Of a stretch of 64,000 nt of DNA, positions 11,995-23,446 are shown one piece after another. Position 1 is the stretch's first letter, and each line of letters starts with the position of its first letter. The notes under the pieces are model-generated. The model ran no database searches. It was not told where the DNA came from and worked only from the letters and a program-made list of their open reading frames with translations. Source of the stretch: Rhinopithecus roxellana (taxonomy: Eukaryota > Chordata > Mammalia > Primates > Cercopithecidae); the NCBI RefSeq assembly GCF_007565055.1, contig NC_044564.1:80186563-80250562 (forward strand). Direction: 5' to 3'. The position numbers and the translations under genes were made by a program.

Positions 11995-13021
11995 TTTTAC
12001 TGCAGCTGGTCTGTTGTACTGGCTGTTCTCTAGAGGGGGCTGCATAAGCTGATATTCCAGAACTTCACTGATAACCTGGGAAGTGTTATGTCCTTCTTAT
12101 ATTTGTGACTTTATTTCCTGGGGGCCATTGTTTCCTCTTTCTTGGTGGAGCTTGCGGAAATTTGAGAGTATTTCTCCATGGAATTCTAGTTTTCAGGGTT
12201 GATACTGAGAAGTCATGGTCTAGTCTGGCTCTTACTCTTTCGTAGGTGACTCTTTTCTTCCTCTCTCTTCTCTCTCTGGAAGCTGTAGTGGACTCTTCTG
12301 TCTCTTCTATTCTGAACTTTTATGATGATTTTGGTTTCCTATTTGTTATTGGTAGCATCACTGGGCCCTTTTAATCTGAAAATAATTCTGGCTATTAGTT
12401 TGCAGTTATTATTTATTAATCACTCACCTCTAACTTCTTTATTTCAAGAACTATTATGAGTCAGATGCTGGGTATTCTGAATTAATTCTGGTTTGTTGAA
12501 CTTTTTTCCCCATTTTTAATCTTTCTGTCATTTTTTTCTACTTTCTGTAAACTCCTTAAGTGTAACTTCCAATATGTTCCAATTTATTTCCCTCTTTTTC
12601 CAAGAGCCTTTACTTTTTTTCTTTCTCTTTGTCTCCCTCTATGTACATCTACCTCTATCTATGTATCTCTATCTCTATCTCTATCTCTCTCTAATCTATC
12701 TATACATCCTGTTGTACTTTAGGGGATATAATGTCTCATCATTTTGAGAGTATTATAGCCTTTCCATTGTTTTCTTTTACACCCTGCATTGTCTTATTTT
12801 TTTTTTTTTTTTCTGTTTGTGTTGGTGTTCTTCTTTCATGGTGTACAATTCCCTCCTCTGTTTATAGCAGTTTCCTTCTGTTTATTGCAGGATCTCCAAG
12901 GCTGATTGGAATCTCTGGGTGTATTTGCTGGACCTGTCAGTTGGTAAGCCTTAGTGCAGCCCACAATAAAGCACTGGACTTTTTCCTGGGAGAAAACAGT
13001 ATTCCTATCTGTACTTCTTTT
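11995..13021 (+). repeat. Probable old L1M 3'UTR, left part
   Basis: T-rich sequence with blocks such as GGGGGCCATTGTTTCCTCTT and CCCATTTTTAATCTTTCTGTC resembles the long 3'UTRs of old mammalian L1s. It appears to resume after the younger L1 insertion at 13036-14517. The open frame at 12731-13066 is an artefact of this T-rich DNA. Confidence 0.45.
12631..12706. repeat. (CTATCT)n-like simple repeat
   Basis: Degenerate CTAT/CTCT tandem repeat within the old L1 sequence. Confidence 0.85.
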
Positions 13022-13040
13022 CTTTTGAGTTCTTTCTTAC

Positions 13041-13754
13041 TTTTTTTTTTTATTATTATACTTTAAGTTCTAGGGTACATGTGCACAACGTGCAGGTTTG
13101 TTACATATGTATACATGTGCCATGTTGGTGTGCTGCACCCATCAACTCATCATTTACATTAGGTATATCTCCTAAGGCTATCCTTTCCCCCTCCCCCTCC
13201 CCACAATAGGACCCGGTGTGTGATGCTCCTCTTCCTGTGTCTAAGTGATCTCATTGCTCAATTTCCACCTATGAGTGAGAACATGTGGCATTTGGTTTTC
13301 TGTTCTTGCGATAGTTTGCTGAGAATGATGGTTTCCAGCTGCATCCATGTCCCTATGAAGGACACAGACTCATCCTTTTTTATGGCTGCATAGTATTCCA
13401 TGGTGTATATGTGCCACATTTTCTCAATCCAGTCTGTCACTGATGGACACTTGGGTTGATTCCGAGTCTTTGCTATTGTGAATAGTGCCAAAATAAACAT
13501 ACGTGTGCATGTGTCTTTATAGCAGCATGATTTATAATCCTTTGGGTATATCCCCAGTAATGAGATGGCTGGGTCAAATGGTATTTCTAGTTCTAGATTC
13601 TTGAGGAATTGCCACACTGTTTTCCACAATGGTTGAACTAGTTTACAGTCCCACCAATAGTGTAAAAGTGTTCCTATTTCTCCACATCCTCTCCAGCACC
13701 TGTTGTTTCCTGATTTTTAAATGATTGCCATTCTTACTGGTGTGAGATGGTATC
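13041..13754 (-). pseudogene. L1 ORF2 3' end and 3'UTR (minus half of inversion)
   Basis: On the minus strand this codes the last part of ORF2p (open 13258-13629, ending in SLIGGN) and then the L1 3'UTR, with the poly(A) at 13041-13051. The upstream frame is shifted and interrupted. The residues and 3'UTR resemble the L1PA series. Not functional. Confidence 0.9.
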
Positions 13755-14517
13755 GCAAAAAGACCCTGCATTGCCAAGACAATCGTAAGCCAAAAGAACA
13801 AAGCTGGAGGCATCACGCTACCTGACTTCAAACTGTACTACAAGGCTACAGTAACCAAAACAGCATGGTACTGGTACCAAAACAGAGCTATAGACCAATG
13901 GAACAGAACAGAGCCCTCAGAAATAATACCACACATCTACAGCCATCTGATCTTTGACAAACTTGACAAAAACAAGAAATGGGGAAAGGATTCCCTATTT
14001 AATAAATGGTGCTGGGAAAATTGGCTAGCCATAAGTAGAAAGCTGAAACTGGATCCTTTCCTTACTCCTTATACAAAAATTAATTCAAGATGGATTAGAG
14101 ACTTAAATGTTAGACCTAAAACCATAGAAACCCTAGAAGAAAACCTAGGGAATACCATTCAGGACATAGGCATGGGCAAGCACTTCATGTCTAAAACATC
14201 AAAAGCAACGGCAACAAAAACCAAAATTGACAAATGGGATCTAATTAAACTAAAGAGCTTCTGCACAGCAAAAGAAACTACCATCAGAGTGAACAGGCAA
14301 CCTACCGAATGGGAGAAAATTTTTGCAATCTACTCATCTGACAAAGGGCTAATATCCAGAACCTATAAAGAACTCAATCAAATTTACAAGAAAAAAACAA
14401 CCCCATCAGAAAGTGGGCAAAGGATATGAATAGATACTTCTCAACAGAAGACATTCATACAGCCAACAGACACATGAAAAAATGCTCATCATCACTTGCC
14501 ATCAGATAAATGCAAAT
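13755..14517 (+). pseudogene. L1 ORF2 middle segment (plus half of inversion)
   Basis: Plus-strand sequence matching the ORF2 region after the reverse transcriptase domain. It parallels about 45445-46215 of the full-length L1 in this window at high identity. Part stays open (14172-14429) until a deletion in the AAACAACCCC segment shifts the frame. Confidence 0.9.
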
Positions 14518-14531
14518 CTTTTGAGTTCTTT

Positions 14532-15245
14532 AGTCTCCAGAGAGGAATGCTTTGTTTTCCTGCTTGGCTTCCAGAGTTCTGAGAGTTAAGTCAGAGAGAT
14601 GTATTGAGGGTCTCAGTTTTTCATAAGCATACTTTCATTTAATCATCTTACTTCTGTATACTTTAATTAAATCCTGTTTTCACTAGAGTGCCTTCTTTGT
14701 GTCCTAAACTGATCTTAGGATTTCCAAGACCAATACTTCCCCAGTTGAATTACAGTATTCACAACGTATATCTCAAGTCTCTGACAAAATGAAGCCGGGG
14801 TAGTTGCCTGGCTTCACGATGTGGGAATGAATCTGGGAGCCCAATTCTTCCATTTACAAACTTTCAACCCCCATTTTAATGTTTTCAGTCAATTCCTTAA
14901 TCCCTACCTTTAATATGTCTAATTTCTGGGCATTTCTGGGGATCAGCAGCTCAGACTCCTTTTCATTATTATGACTTTTCTGATTGCTTCAGTTACAACC
15001 TTCTGTCATGCTACTATGACTATCTTTGTCCATCCACTTAAAATTTTTGAAAATGTGTTTGCCATTTTTAGTCTGGTATTGTCTGTCACCTTTCTTGATT
15101 ACTTTGTCCTTGGGGGGTTATGCATAATTTATCCTTTATTCCTATTTTAGTTACTTTTGGGAAGGGAGTAGAGATAAAAGCTCACACCATGTTTAATTAC
15201 AAGTGAATCCATTGCTGTATCCACTACACGTGCTGCCACTGCTTA
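14532..15245 (+). repeat. Probable old L1M 3'UTR, right part
   Basis: Resumes after the inserted L1. The end block TTTTGGGAAGGGAGTAGAGA, TAAAAGCTCACACCATG recalls the 3' ends of old L1M elements. The exact subfamily is not assigned. Confidence 0.45.
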
Positions 15246-17053
15246 CAATTTTGAGTCCATCACCATGCTATAGAATATATATGGTTGAGACAAGATTTAC
15301 TGACATTTGGGTACACTCAGCATTTCCATAATCTGCCTATTAATTCTTATCTCTTCCTCTTTCATACGAAAATCTAGAAAGACAAAATCAGAGAGGTAGG
15401 TGAGTAAGAGGGAAGGTTTTAGTAAGACAGACTAGGTTGAACTACATAATAAAATGCTGGAAGAAAGGAGAGAGAGCTACATATGTAACAAAAGTGGCAA
15501 GAACTAGGGCTTAAAGTAAGGTTTTGATGAAGATTTGAAACACTGTAGTGTGAAAGATTTGACAGGTGAATAAAAGGATTTGTGAAAATAGTTGCTGTGA
15601 GTTATAAATTTGATCACCTTTAGTGATCTTTGAAAGAGTAAAGTGAATATTGGTATTTCTCTTTAATTAATAATCGTTGTATAATCTCTGCTTCTTTGAC
15701 TGACATTCTATATATTTTGAAGGGCAAAATAGGTTATTTATAGATTTCTAAATGTGTCGTGTTCAAATCTAAACACAACACTTTCAGTGTGAAAATATTA
15801 AACAGCTCTCACATGGAAAGAAGAGCTACATCCTATTTTCAAATATACAGGAAGGACAAAAGGAAATTAGATCTGAGATCTATAATAAAAAGGAAATTAG
15901 TTTTCTTATTCCTAACCTTTCTTCTGTATTTAAAAATTGAGTCTATTTATTCTAATGTTTAGCCTCTGGATCCTCTCTATCTATCCAAACATACATTCAC
16001 ATTTTCAGTAGGCATTCTCTATTCTCTTCAGCTACTCTAATGGTTTACCCTGCAACTCATTAAACCCACATAGTCTCAGATAAATTTAAGTGATTTCTTT
16101 TGACCACCTCCTCCTCACACACATTCCAAAGTATACACACATGCAAAAACAAAAACAAAACCCAGCCATCTTTATTTGGTTTCTGGTTTCCTTCAGTGAA
16201 TTTTTTTTTCTAGATCTTCTACAAAGAGTATCAGTGGAATTCACTGAGTTGGAATAGAGGCAGAGGTTCAGTGTTATTAATAAGGTTTAGAATAATAATG
16301 AACCACACAACATTTACCTAAAATTTATAAATATGGTAAAAATACAGAGAAATGATAGCCATGAGCTTTACCGTCAGGGAGATCATGATATAGTCAGGGA
16401 AGTAAAAGGGTTTTTGAGAAATGCTTAAAAATAGAGGACATAAACAATTTTAGGCAACAGATTGGTATGAAATGTGTTGTTACAGAAATGGCTTCCATTC
16501 CAAATGAAAGACTTTCCTATCCTCCATACCAACCACTGTGGGATGCCCTGTGTTAAGATGGTAAACAATGTGATTGTGGTCCCTATTTGGTCATTAGTGA
16601 ACTCTGATTTAGAACAGTTTATGTATTCAACCTCTATAGGCCTGGATTTTATTATATGAAGACAAAAAATGATTAAAATGAATAACAGTTGAAGCATTTT
16701 TCAATCTAAAAATCTGTTATTGGGCTTCCCTTTTATAAGAAGGGCATGAGTTTACCTACAGTGGCTAATGCAAGCCATCAGAAGCATCTACATAGTGTAT
16801 ATAAATGGAAGCATGACCATGGGATATCATAGGGATAGACTAGGTTTCATAGGCAGGTTCAAATTTGGGCCCCTTCACTCAAATATTTAAATACTTCCTG
16901 GAGATGGATCTGGAGTTATCAAGAATTATTTTCCTTTTTTAATTTCTCCATAAGGACATTGCAGATCATTTTTACCTTTTATCTATGACCAGTGTGGAGA
17001 TGATAGTTCCATGTCCACCCATTCATGTTTCAAACTTGTATAATGAGAACACT
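15246..17053. other. AT-rich sequence, no recognised feature
   Basis: No gene, RNA or clear repeat. The motif AAAAGGAAATTAG occurs twice 30 bp apart near 15859 and 15889. Two overlapping opposite-strand frames at 16425-16697 have no domains. Confidence 0.45.
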
Positions 17054-17455
17054 TGTGTTTTAGTTTGTTCTATCTACCATAACAAAATAACCATCAATTG
17101 AGTGCATTTAAACAACAGAAATGTATGTCTCATTGTTCTGGAGTCTGGGAAGTCCAAGATCAAGGCACAGGCAGGAGTACTGTATGGTGAAAGCCTACTT
17201 CCTTAGAGACAGCACTTTCTGTGTCCTCACATGCTGAGAGGGGCAAGGTAACTCCCTTGGGCCTCTTTTATAAGGGCACTAATCCCATTCATGATTCATG
17301 AACCTAATCATTTCCCAAAAGGCCTCACTGCCTAAGTCCGTCACCTTGGGGGTTAGGACTTCAGCAGAGTATCGCTTCTTGGCCTTTTGGCTAAGATCAA
17401 GTGAAGGACTTCAGCAGAGTAATTTTTAGAGGACAAAAACATTCAGGCCATAGTA
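17054..17455 (-). mobile_element. ERVL-MaLR LTR (MLT1 type), minus strand
   Basis: In complement the order is that of an MLT1-type LTR: ATTCAGGCCATAGTA marks its start, then TCATTTCCCAAAAGGCC, TATAAGGGCACTAATCCCAT, TGTGTCCTCACATGCTGAGA, GGGAAGTCCAAGATCAAGG and the 3' end near 17054. It is about 365 bp once the U2 insertion is discounted, and has no internal retroviral sequence. A solo LTR several tens of millions of years old. Confidence 0.75.
17371..17403 (+). pseudogene. RNU2 (pseudogene fragment): U2 snRNA 5'-end tailless retropseudogene
   Basis: The 33 bases starting ATCGCTTCTTGGCCTTTTGG and ending CTAAGATCAAGTG equal nucleotides 1-33 of spliceosomal U2 snRNA except for C to T at position 10, which is a CpG transition. 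The perfect 17-bp repeat AGGACTTCAGCAGAGTA lies at 17355-17371 and 17405-17421. The final A of the left copy is also the first base of U2, so the boundary is ambiguous by one base. There is no poly(A) tail and one extra A (17404) before the right copy. The site reads TT|AGGA, compatible with L1 endonuclease. The copy stops just before the branch-site recognition sequence, so it cannot function as U2. Confidence 0.9.
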
Positions 17456-18174
17456 TCTTGTCACTGTAGGGCTATACTATACCTTTATCCAAGGGTGCTC
17501 ATATATAAATTCAGTTCTGAGTGTTCTATTTCAGAGGCCAGATTAGGACTTTTTTGTACTCTCCAGATTTACTTGAATTACAATACACTTGGTAGTTATT
17601 GCCCTGATGATTTCCTCTTTGCCCCAATTATTTGGAAGTAGACATACTGGCGTACACATAAGCTGAGGGATGTTGGGGAAACACTGCTCACTTATCAGAT
17701 ACAGCAAGTTAAAATCGAATACCTGTTATAATAGGTGAAGGTTTATTGTTAGTAATAAGCAGAAAGTGCTGGAGCAAGGGGTAGGGTTGAGAATCTGTTG
17801 AAGGTCAGTCAAACAATGTAGGAAGAGAGGAATTAGATGATAGGAGCTTGTACACAATATGTAATAAGGATACACTGATAAAAATATATGAATAGTAGAT
17901 GAATTGAATGATGGATAGATGGATCGAGTGAATAATTATTAATATTAAATGTTAATATGAAAATGTTATGTACTTCCAACTTCACAATTTTGCTACAGAT
18001 TGATTCAGCTATTATAATTGCTATATTGAATTCACTTAAGTCTATGTTGTACTTTTCTGTCCATGAGTGAGGAGAATAAAAACATAATGTTTTCTAATAG
18101 CTACTGGTGCAAAGCTAAGGATATAGTTTGCTCTGCTACTTTCATATTGTTTCATATTAACGTATATGTTAAAT
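17456..18174. other. AT-rich sequence
   Basis: Nothing recognised beyond short ATGGATAGATGGATCG-type tetranucleotide repeats at about 17910-17930. Confidence 0.5.
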
Positions 18175-18525
18175 TCTGTCATTTGTGACAACATGGATAG
18201 AACAAGAGAACATTATGCAAAGTGAAATAAATCAGGCACTAAAGGCAGTACTGCACGTTCTAACTTATAGGTAGACTCTAAAATAACTGAAGTCACAGAA
18301 ATAGAGAACAGAATGCTGGTTATAAAGGCTGGCTGTTGGAGAGAATGGAGCGATGATAGTCAAAGGGCACAAAATTTCAGTTAGACAGGAAGAATAGGCT
18401 TTTTTTTTTGTTAGTTCTATTGCACAGCATGGTAAATCTAACTAATTACAGAGTATTTTACATTTGAAAATTGCTAAGAGGGTAAATTTGAAATCTTCTT
18501 ACCACAAAAAATGTTAAAAATTTAA
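18175..18525 (+). repeat. Old L1 (L1MA/MB-like) 3' end
   Basis: GTGACAACATGGATAGAAC, ATTATGCAAAGTGAAATAAA, ATTTCAGTTAGACAGGAAGA, CACAGCATGGTAAATCTAAC and CTTACCACAAAAAATG are the standard end blocks of L1MA/MB elements in sense order. Confidence 0.7.
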
Positions 18526-19427
18526 ATTAATGGATATGTTAACTAGCTTGATTTAATTATTCCACATTGGAGTCATAAACTATAACACTAGTTTTTAACC
18601 CATAGATTTATACAATTACAAATTGTCAATTCACAATAAAAATTATAAAATGTACCAACCTTGAAAGCTGCATTCTGTTTTTCTCACTTCACCTAAAAAA
18701 TAGAAAACACACAAAAAAAGGAAATTGAAATAAAAGCCTATTAAAGTAACACAAGAAGTCAAAAAGACATTTTCTTTTTTTCTTTTAACTTTTACCCATT
18801 TTTCTTGTGGACAGGAAAGAAGCATTTAACTACAGAGAGAAAAAAACCTGATAAAACTCTTTTTCTCCTACATTGTTTTAAATATATTTTTACTTTTTAA
18901 ATTTTGTCATAATTTGCTTTTTAAAATTTCTTATGGGTATAGAAATCATGAATGACAGTGAGTAAAAATGCAGAGGGGGTATGTAATAAACATGATTAAA
19001 TTGTATAAAAGAAAAAAACATATAGGCAGCACTTATCCCATGGAAGCCATCATGGTAAGATTTTTGATAAATTCAGGCAAGAGTATTTTAAGGTGCTATT
19101 ACAATTTATTCTCAGGTTCTACATTTCTACTCTTGAATGCTGATTAGAACACATGATTTTGCTGCTTCTCTCTCCTCACTCCCCTAATAATCTGTTCTCC
19201 CTTATGGACCAAGTGATTATTCTGTTGTTTATAATAACTGTTCTACATTTCTTATGGAAATTGTAATTATGATGCTGAATATTCAAACTGCAAGCCACTT
19301 TTCTCAGGGAAATTGTAATTATGATAATGCTGTATTTACCCAACCGATGTTTTTTTTACTCATTGTTCTCTTTGAGGAATGAGGAGGTAAGAGAAAAACA
19401 CTAACATAAAACATCCTGTTGGGATTT
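18526..19427. other. AT-rich sequence with small local duplication
   Basis: The block GGAAATTGTAATTATGAT occurs at 19256-19273 and again from 19308, about 52 bp apart. Nothing else is recognised. Confidence 0.5.
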
Positions 19428-19428
19428 A

Positions 19429-19950
<522 letters not shown>

Positions 19951-19951
19951 T

Positions 19952-19993
19952 TGTTCAGCACCATGATCTGAAGGCCCACAGAGTATCTGATAC
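19952..19993 (+). repeat. Short ERVL integrase-region fragment
   Basis: TTGTTCAGCACCATGATCTG and the following AAGGCCCACAGAGTATCTGA match 21217-21258 at about 36 of 42 positions. That region is part of the ERVL remnant described below. Only this short piece is recognisable. Confidence 0.45.
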
Positions 19994-21045
19994 ATCAATA
20001 TACATAACATCAACTTACTTTTATTAAAAATATGTGTGTATATATATATTATATATAAAATATCATATCCAATTGTGCATGGAAACAAATCTAAAGGAAT
20101 AGCTATCAGACACTTAAAGTAACCTTTTAATAAGAGGTTGAAGATGGAACTTGTTTCCTCCATGATACATGTATATTACGCTTTAAGTGTTTATAGTATT
20201 TTTTATAAGCAGAAAACAATTTTTTAAAAATGTAACAACCTAGAAAGAAGGACATCCAAAAATAAATGTAAAAATTATACTATTTTAAAATGAAAGCAAA
20301 AACTGAGCAAAATGCAAGGCCAATCACTGAAACAGCTTATTAGGTGGGTCCCTAGATCAAATGGGAAGCAGACCTCCAGTAACTCATTTCGGCTGCCTGC
20401 CTTCCTTCTAGCTTGCCAGATCTGTACAACCAGAGCCCCAAACAAGGATGGAAGCCCTATCCATTCCTCCTTAGCTCAGCAGTAATTTTTTAGGAGTGTT
20501 TCAATATTGATAGGCAACTATTGACCATCCACCATGTATAAGCACTTTATAAGCAGGTTTTAACATTCTGTAATAGCCATTTTACTCCACTTTTACAAAT
20601 GAGAAAATTGAGTCTCACAAAAGTCATTTATTTGCCCAAATTTACCAAGTTAGCCTGTGTTCTTTTAATTTGACAAATTGACCCATCTTGACCAAAAGTA
20701 AAGTAAGATTGAAAAGAAACTCAGAAACCGAAGGCAAACAAAAACAGGAAATTAAAAAGATAAGGACAAAGTGTATAAATTAGTGAGTTTTTAGAGGACT
20801 ACCCTCTGATACAGCTTAAGAACTCCCAGGACCTATTCTTGGACTCTTTCTGGACTTTGTTATATTTCTAACAACCCACCCAAGAAATTCCAACCCCTTA
20901 TCGCACACATACCCCTTAACACACACACACACCAAGCTTCTCTCCACTCCTTTGGCAGCACCCATCTGCTCCAATGGGGCCACTCAATTAATTATCTGTT
21001 TCTGATTTTCCACACCTGAAAATGTAGATGAGCTGTTCAACCTAA
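19994..21045. other. AT-rich sequence with one MIR piece
   Basis: A TATA-rich stretch lies at 20037-20063. A MIR core in complementary orientation (CACTTTTACAAATGAGAAAA, TTGAGTCTCAC) lies at about 20515-20655, and a short (CA) run at 20923-20931. No gene. Confidence 0.5.
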
Positions 21046-21883
21046 TAGCAACGGGGGTAGACGCTGGGTCTTAATTCAGTATTATTCCCCGGTTCGGACT
21101 GCCACTCAGTAGTAAGCTGATTATCACATCTTCTACCTTAGAAGGAACAGTAGCTCATTTTGACTAGAACTGAGCCAATTCCAAATAAGGGTTTGCCTTA
21201 CATGCCTGCAGAGCCTTGTTTAGCACCAAGATCTGAGGGCCTACAGAGTGTCTGAAATGTGAACACATGATACTGCATAATATCATCCAGGCCAATGGGA
21301 CTACTTTGGACTGAGGCAGAACAGTGGGTACGTAATCATGAGATCCACTTGTCCTGGTATGCACTGCATGCTGCAGAAAGTGCTGGTCTGATGAGTGATG
21401 GACCAGCCTTTTGAATCCTAAAGGATGTGGTAAATACTCTAAATCAATGACCATTCTTTGATACTGCATCCCCAACAGGTTGAATACATGGATCTAGGAA
21501 CAAAGTGGAAAATATAGAAGTAGTTGAACTTAGCATCACTCCCACAGTTTTAAATGGGGAAATTTGCATTTCCTGTTCACAAAAGTTTAGGCTCTGTGGG
21601 TCTAGAGATCCTGGTTTTCAGAGGGAGGTTGCTTCCGAGAGAGGACACTGACTCTGAGAGGGGACACAGTAGGAATCTCATAAAGCTTCAAGCTATATCC
21701 CACACCAAATTACTTTGGGCTCCTGTGCCAAGAAATTGGCAGCAAAGAGAAAGGTCACTCTCTTTACCAGGATAACTGTCTCCTCATCAGGATCTGATGT
21801 GGCTGCTATTATACAATAAGGGCAGAAAAGAGTATCTGGCAAGCAGGTGATACACTAGGCATTTTGTAAAATTTCCTTGCTCC

Positions 21884-21904
21884 TTTTTTTTTTTTTTTTT
21901 TTTT
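21884..21904. repeat. poly(T) tract, 21 bp
   Basis: Pure T run inside the ERVL remnant. No inserted retroposon body is recognised beside it. Confidence 0.9.
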
Positions 21905-22048
21905 GTTGTAATAAATGGACATGTATAGCAGCCTAAAAATAAAATGTTGAGGAGGGGTTCAGATCCCTTAGTAATAGTCTGTGTTACCCCACAAGATAGG
22001 CCACATATGTCCATGGGGGTACTAGCTGAGGATGGGAGAATTTTAGAA

Positions 22049-22137
22049 TGGGTAGGAGAAGGGAGGGGAGGGGAAGGGAAGGGAGGCAAGGGGAGGGAAG
22101 GGGAGGGGAGGGAAGGGAAGGGAAGGGAAGGGAGAGA
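22049..22137 (+). repeat. GGGGA/GGGAA purine repeat at the ERVL polypurine-tract position
   Basis: About 90 bp of GGGGA and GGGAA units with only one C, immediately upstream of the putative 3' LTR. Many runs of three or more G make it a strong G-quadruplex candidate on the plus strand. Confidence 0.9.
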
Positions 22138-22148
22138 TAATAAGTATC

Positions 22149-22592
22149 TGTTGTGATTTTGAATAGCAGGAGCCATGGCTCCCCACTAATCTTCTTCTAA
22201 GAGGTTTCCTAAAGATGGTGACCTATTCAGATTCTGGAGGAGCTGTTCTCAGATGGGATAAATATATCATACAATGCAAGCAGTGCCAAGTAGATGCCAC
22301 ATGGCATCACCCCCTTCATGACAAAGACTCACTCCCCTAGCTGCCTGAAGTGCTGGCTGCTGGTAGCCCACAGCTGAGTCCTTCTCTGGGGATTTTCCAT
22401 CTTCCACCCAAGGGAACTGCCTTGACCAAGACAGGTTATTCACAGGCAGCTCATGCTAATGATTGATTAATAATGTACTGCAAAGACTGGACTCTCTTTC
22501 CTCAGCTTGGTACAACTATAAATACATTGATCCCAAGTAACTTCCCAATAAATTTCATGCCTGAAAACCTCTGCTTCAGAGTTTGTTTCACA
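22149..22592 (+). mobile_element. Probable ERVL 3' LTR
   Basis: Starts TGTTGTGATTTTGAATAG directly after the purine repeat and ends around GTTTGTTTCACA, with an AATAAA polyadenylation hexamer at about 22546-22551. The position after ERVL internal sequence supports an LTR. The 5' LTR is not found in the window. Subfamily unresolved. Confidence 0.55.
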
Positions 22593-22939
22593 GGAAAATT
22601 TACCTCAATCAAGATTTACAAAATTTGGAAGATATGGAGCAGAGAGTTGAAAACAGATATGTCTGAGTCTGAAATTCATAACCTTTCCATTATATTTTTC
22701 TCCCTCTCAAAAGGAAGAGTTGAAACAATTTTTCAAAACATTTTTGTGTATGCAGTAGACACAGGCAAGGATGGTATATTTCAGCCTGTAAGTCATCATT
22801 CTTCAGTGTTACACAATAGCTACAATTATACTGCCATTGGAACTTAAACTAATGTATTTACATCTCTTGAAATCTAGACATCTACAGAGATGTTAGTAGA
22901 TATGTACAAACACACATTGATTTATAATATATTAAAATC
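22593..22939. other. Unique sequence
   Basis: Nothing recognised. The 124-codon open frame that crosses from the LTR into this part has no domain. Confidence 0.45.
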
Positions 22940-23446
22940 CAGTTGACCCTTGAAGAGCACAGATTTGAATTATGCAGATGCACTTATACATGGACATTTT
23001 CCCATAAAAGTTATATAAGTATGCCTGCTTCCCCTTCCACCTCCCCCACCTCTTCTGCCTCTGCCATCCTTGAGACAGGAAGACCAGCCCCCTCTCTTCC
23101 TTTGCCTCCTCAATCTACTCAATGTGAAGAGAAAGAGGATGAAGACCTTTATGATAGTCCAATTTTACTTAGAGTAAATACATTTTCTATTGCTTATGAT
23201 TTACTTAATAACAGGAAAGATTTACATCTTTCCTGCAGTCTATTTTGTTATAAAAATACAGCATACAATACATATAATACACAAAATATGTCTTAACCTA
23301 CTGTTTATATTATCAGTAAGCCTTCCAGACAGCAGTAGGCTATTCATAGTTAAGTTTTGGGGGAGTAAAAAATTATACACAGATTTTCAACTGTGTGTGG
23401 GGGGGGGTTAGTTTCCCAACCCATGGATTGTTCAAGGCTCAAGTGG
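22940..23446 (+). mobile_element. Tigger-family non-autonomous element (MER2/Tigger3-like)
   Basis: Left end CAGTTGACCCTTGAAGAG and right end TTGTTCAAGGCTCAAGTGG are imperfect inverted repeats. The interior has CTTCCACCTCCCCCACCTC, GAAAGAGGATGAAGACCTTT, and AGTTAAGTTTTGGGGGAGT close to the right end, which match this Tigger group. The open frame at 22943-23296 lies in this non-coding DNA. A second member of the group starts at 63875. Confidence 0.7.

Larger units (their letters stand above)
13036..14517 (-). mobile_element. 5'-inverted (twin-primed) primate L1 insertion
   Basis: The perfect 14-bp repeat CTTTTGAGTTCTTT at 13022-13035 and 14518-14531 brackets one insertion. The 3' part of L1 is on the minus strand (poly(A) side at 13041) and the more 5' part is on the plus strand, which is the signature of twin priming. 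In L1 coordinates the two halves meet almost exactly: the plus half stops a few bases short of where the minus half begins. On the minus strand the target reads CT|AAAG, close to the L1 endonuclease consensus TT|AAAA. Confidence 0.92.
21046..22148 (+). mobile_element. ERVL internal region remnant (integrase, dUTPase side)
   Basis: The first 380 bp follow the ERVL integrase coding region (CACAGTAGCTCATTTTGAC-like start, GGGTTTGCCTTACATGCC, GGGATCCACTTGT-like segment at about 21340). The block at 21690-22050 follows the end of the ERVL coding region, including ATACAATAAGGGCAGAAAAG, GTGTTACCCCACAAG and a final AGAATGGGTAGGAGAAG. All frames carry stops and shifts, and much is deleted. It leads into a purine repeat and then an LTR, as expected for the 3' half of a provirus. 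Family is recognised by eye only. Confidence 0.6.

Noticed and set aside
16425..16697. 90-codon minus-strand frame
   Set aside because: AT-rich region with an overlapping opposite frame, no domain, and no start or splice context.
21787..22176. 129-codon minus-strand frame rich in Pro/Ser/Leu
   Set aside because: It reads the complement of the GGGGA/GGGAA repeat and poly(T) run, so it is low complexity.
22473..23296. Two adjacent plus-strand frames of 124 and 117 codons
   Set aside because: One starts in a probable LTR and the other lies in a non-coding Tigger MITE. No domain is seen.
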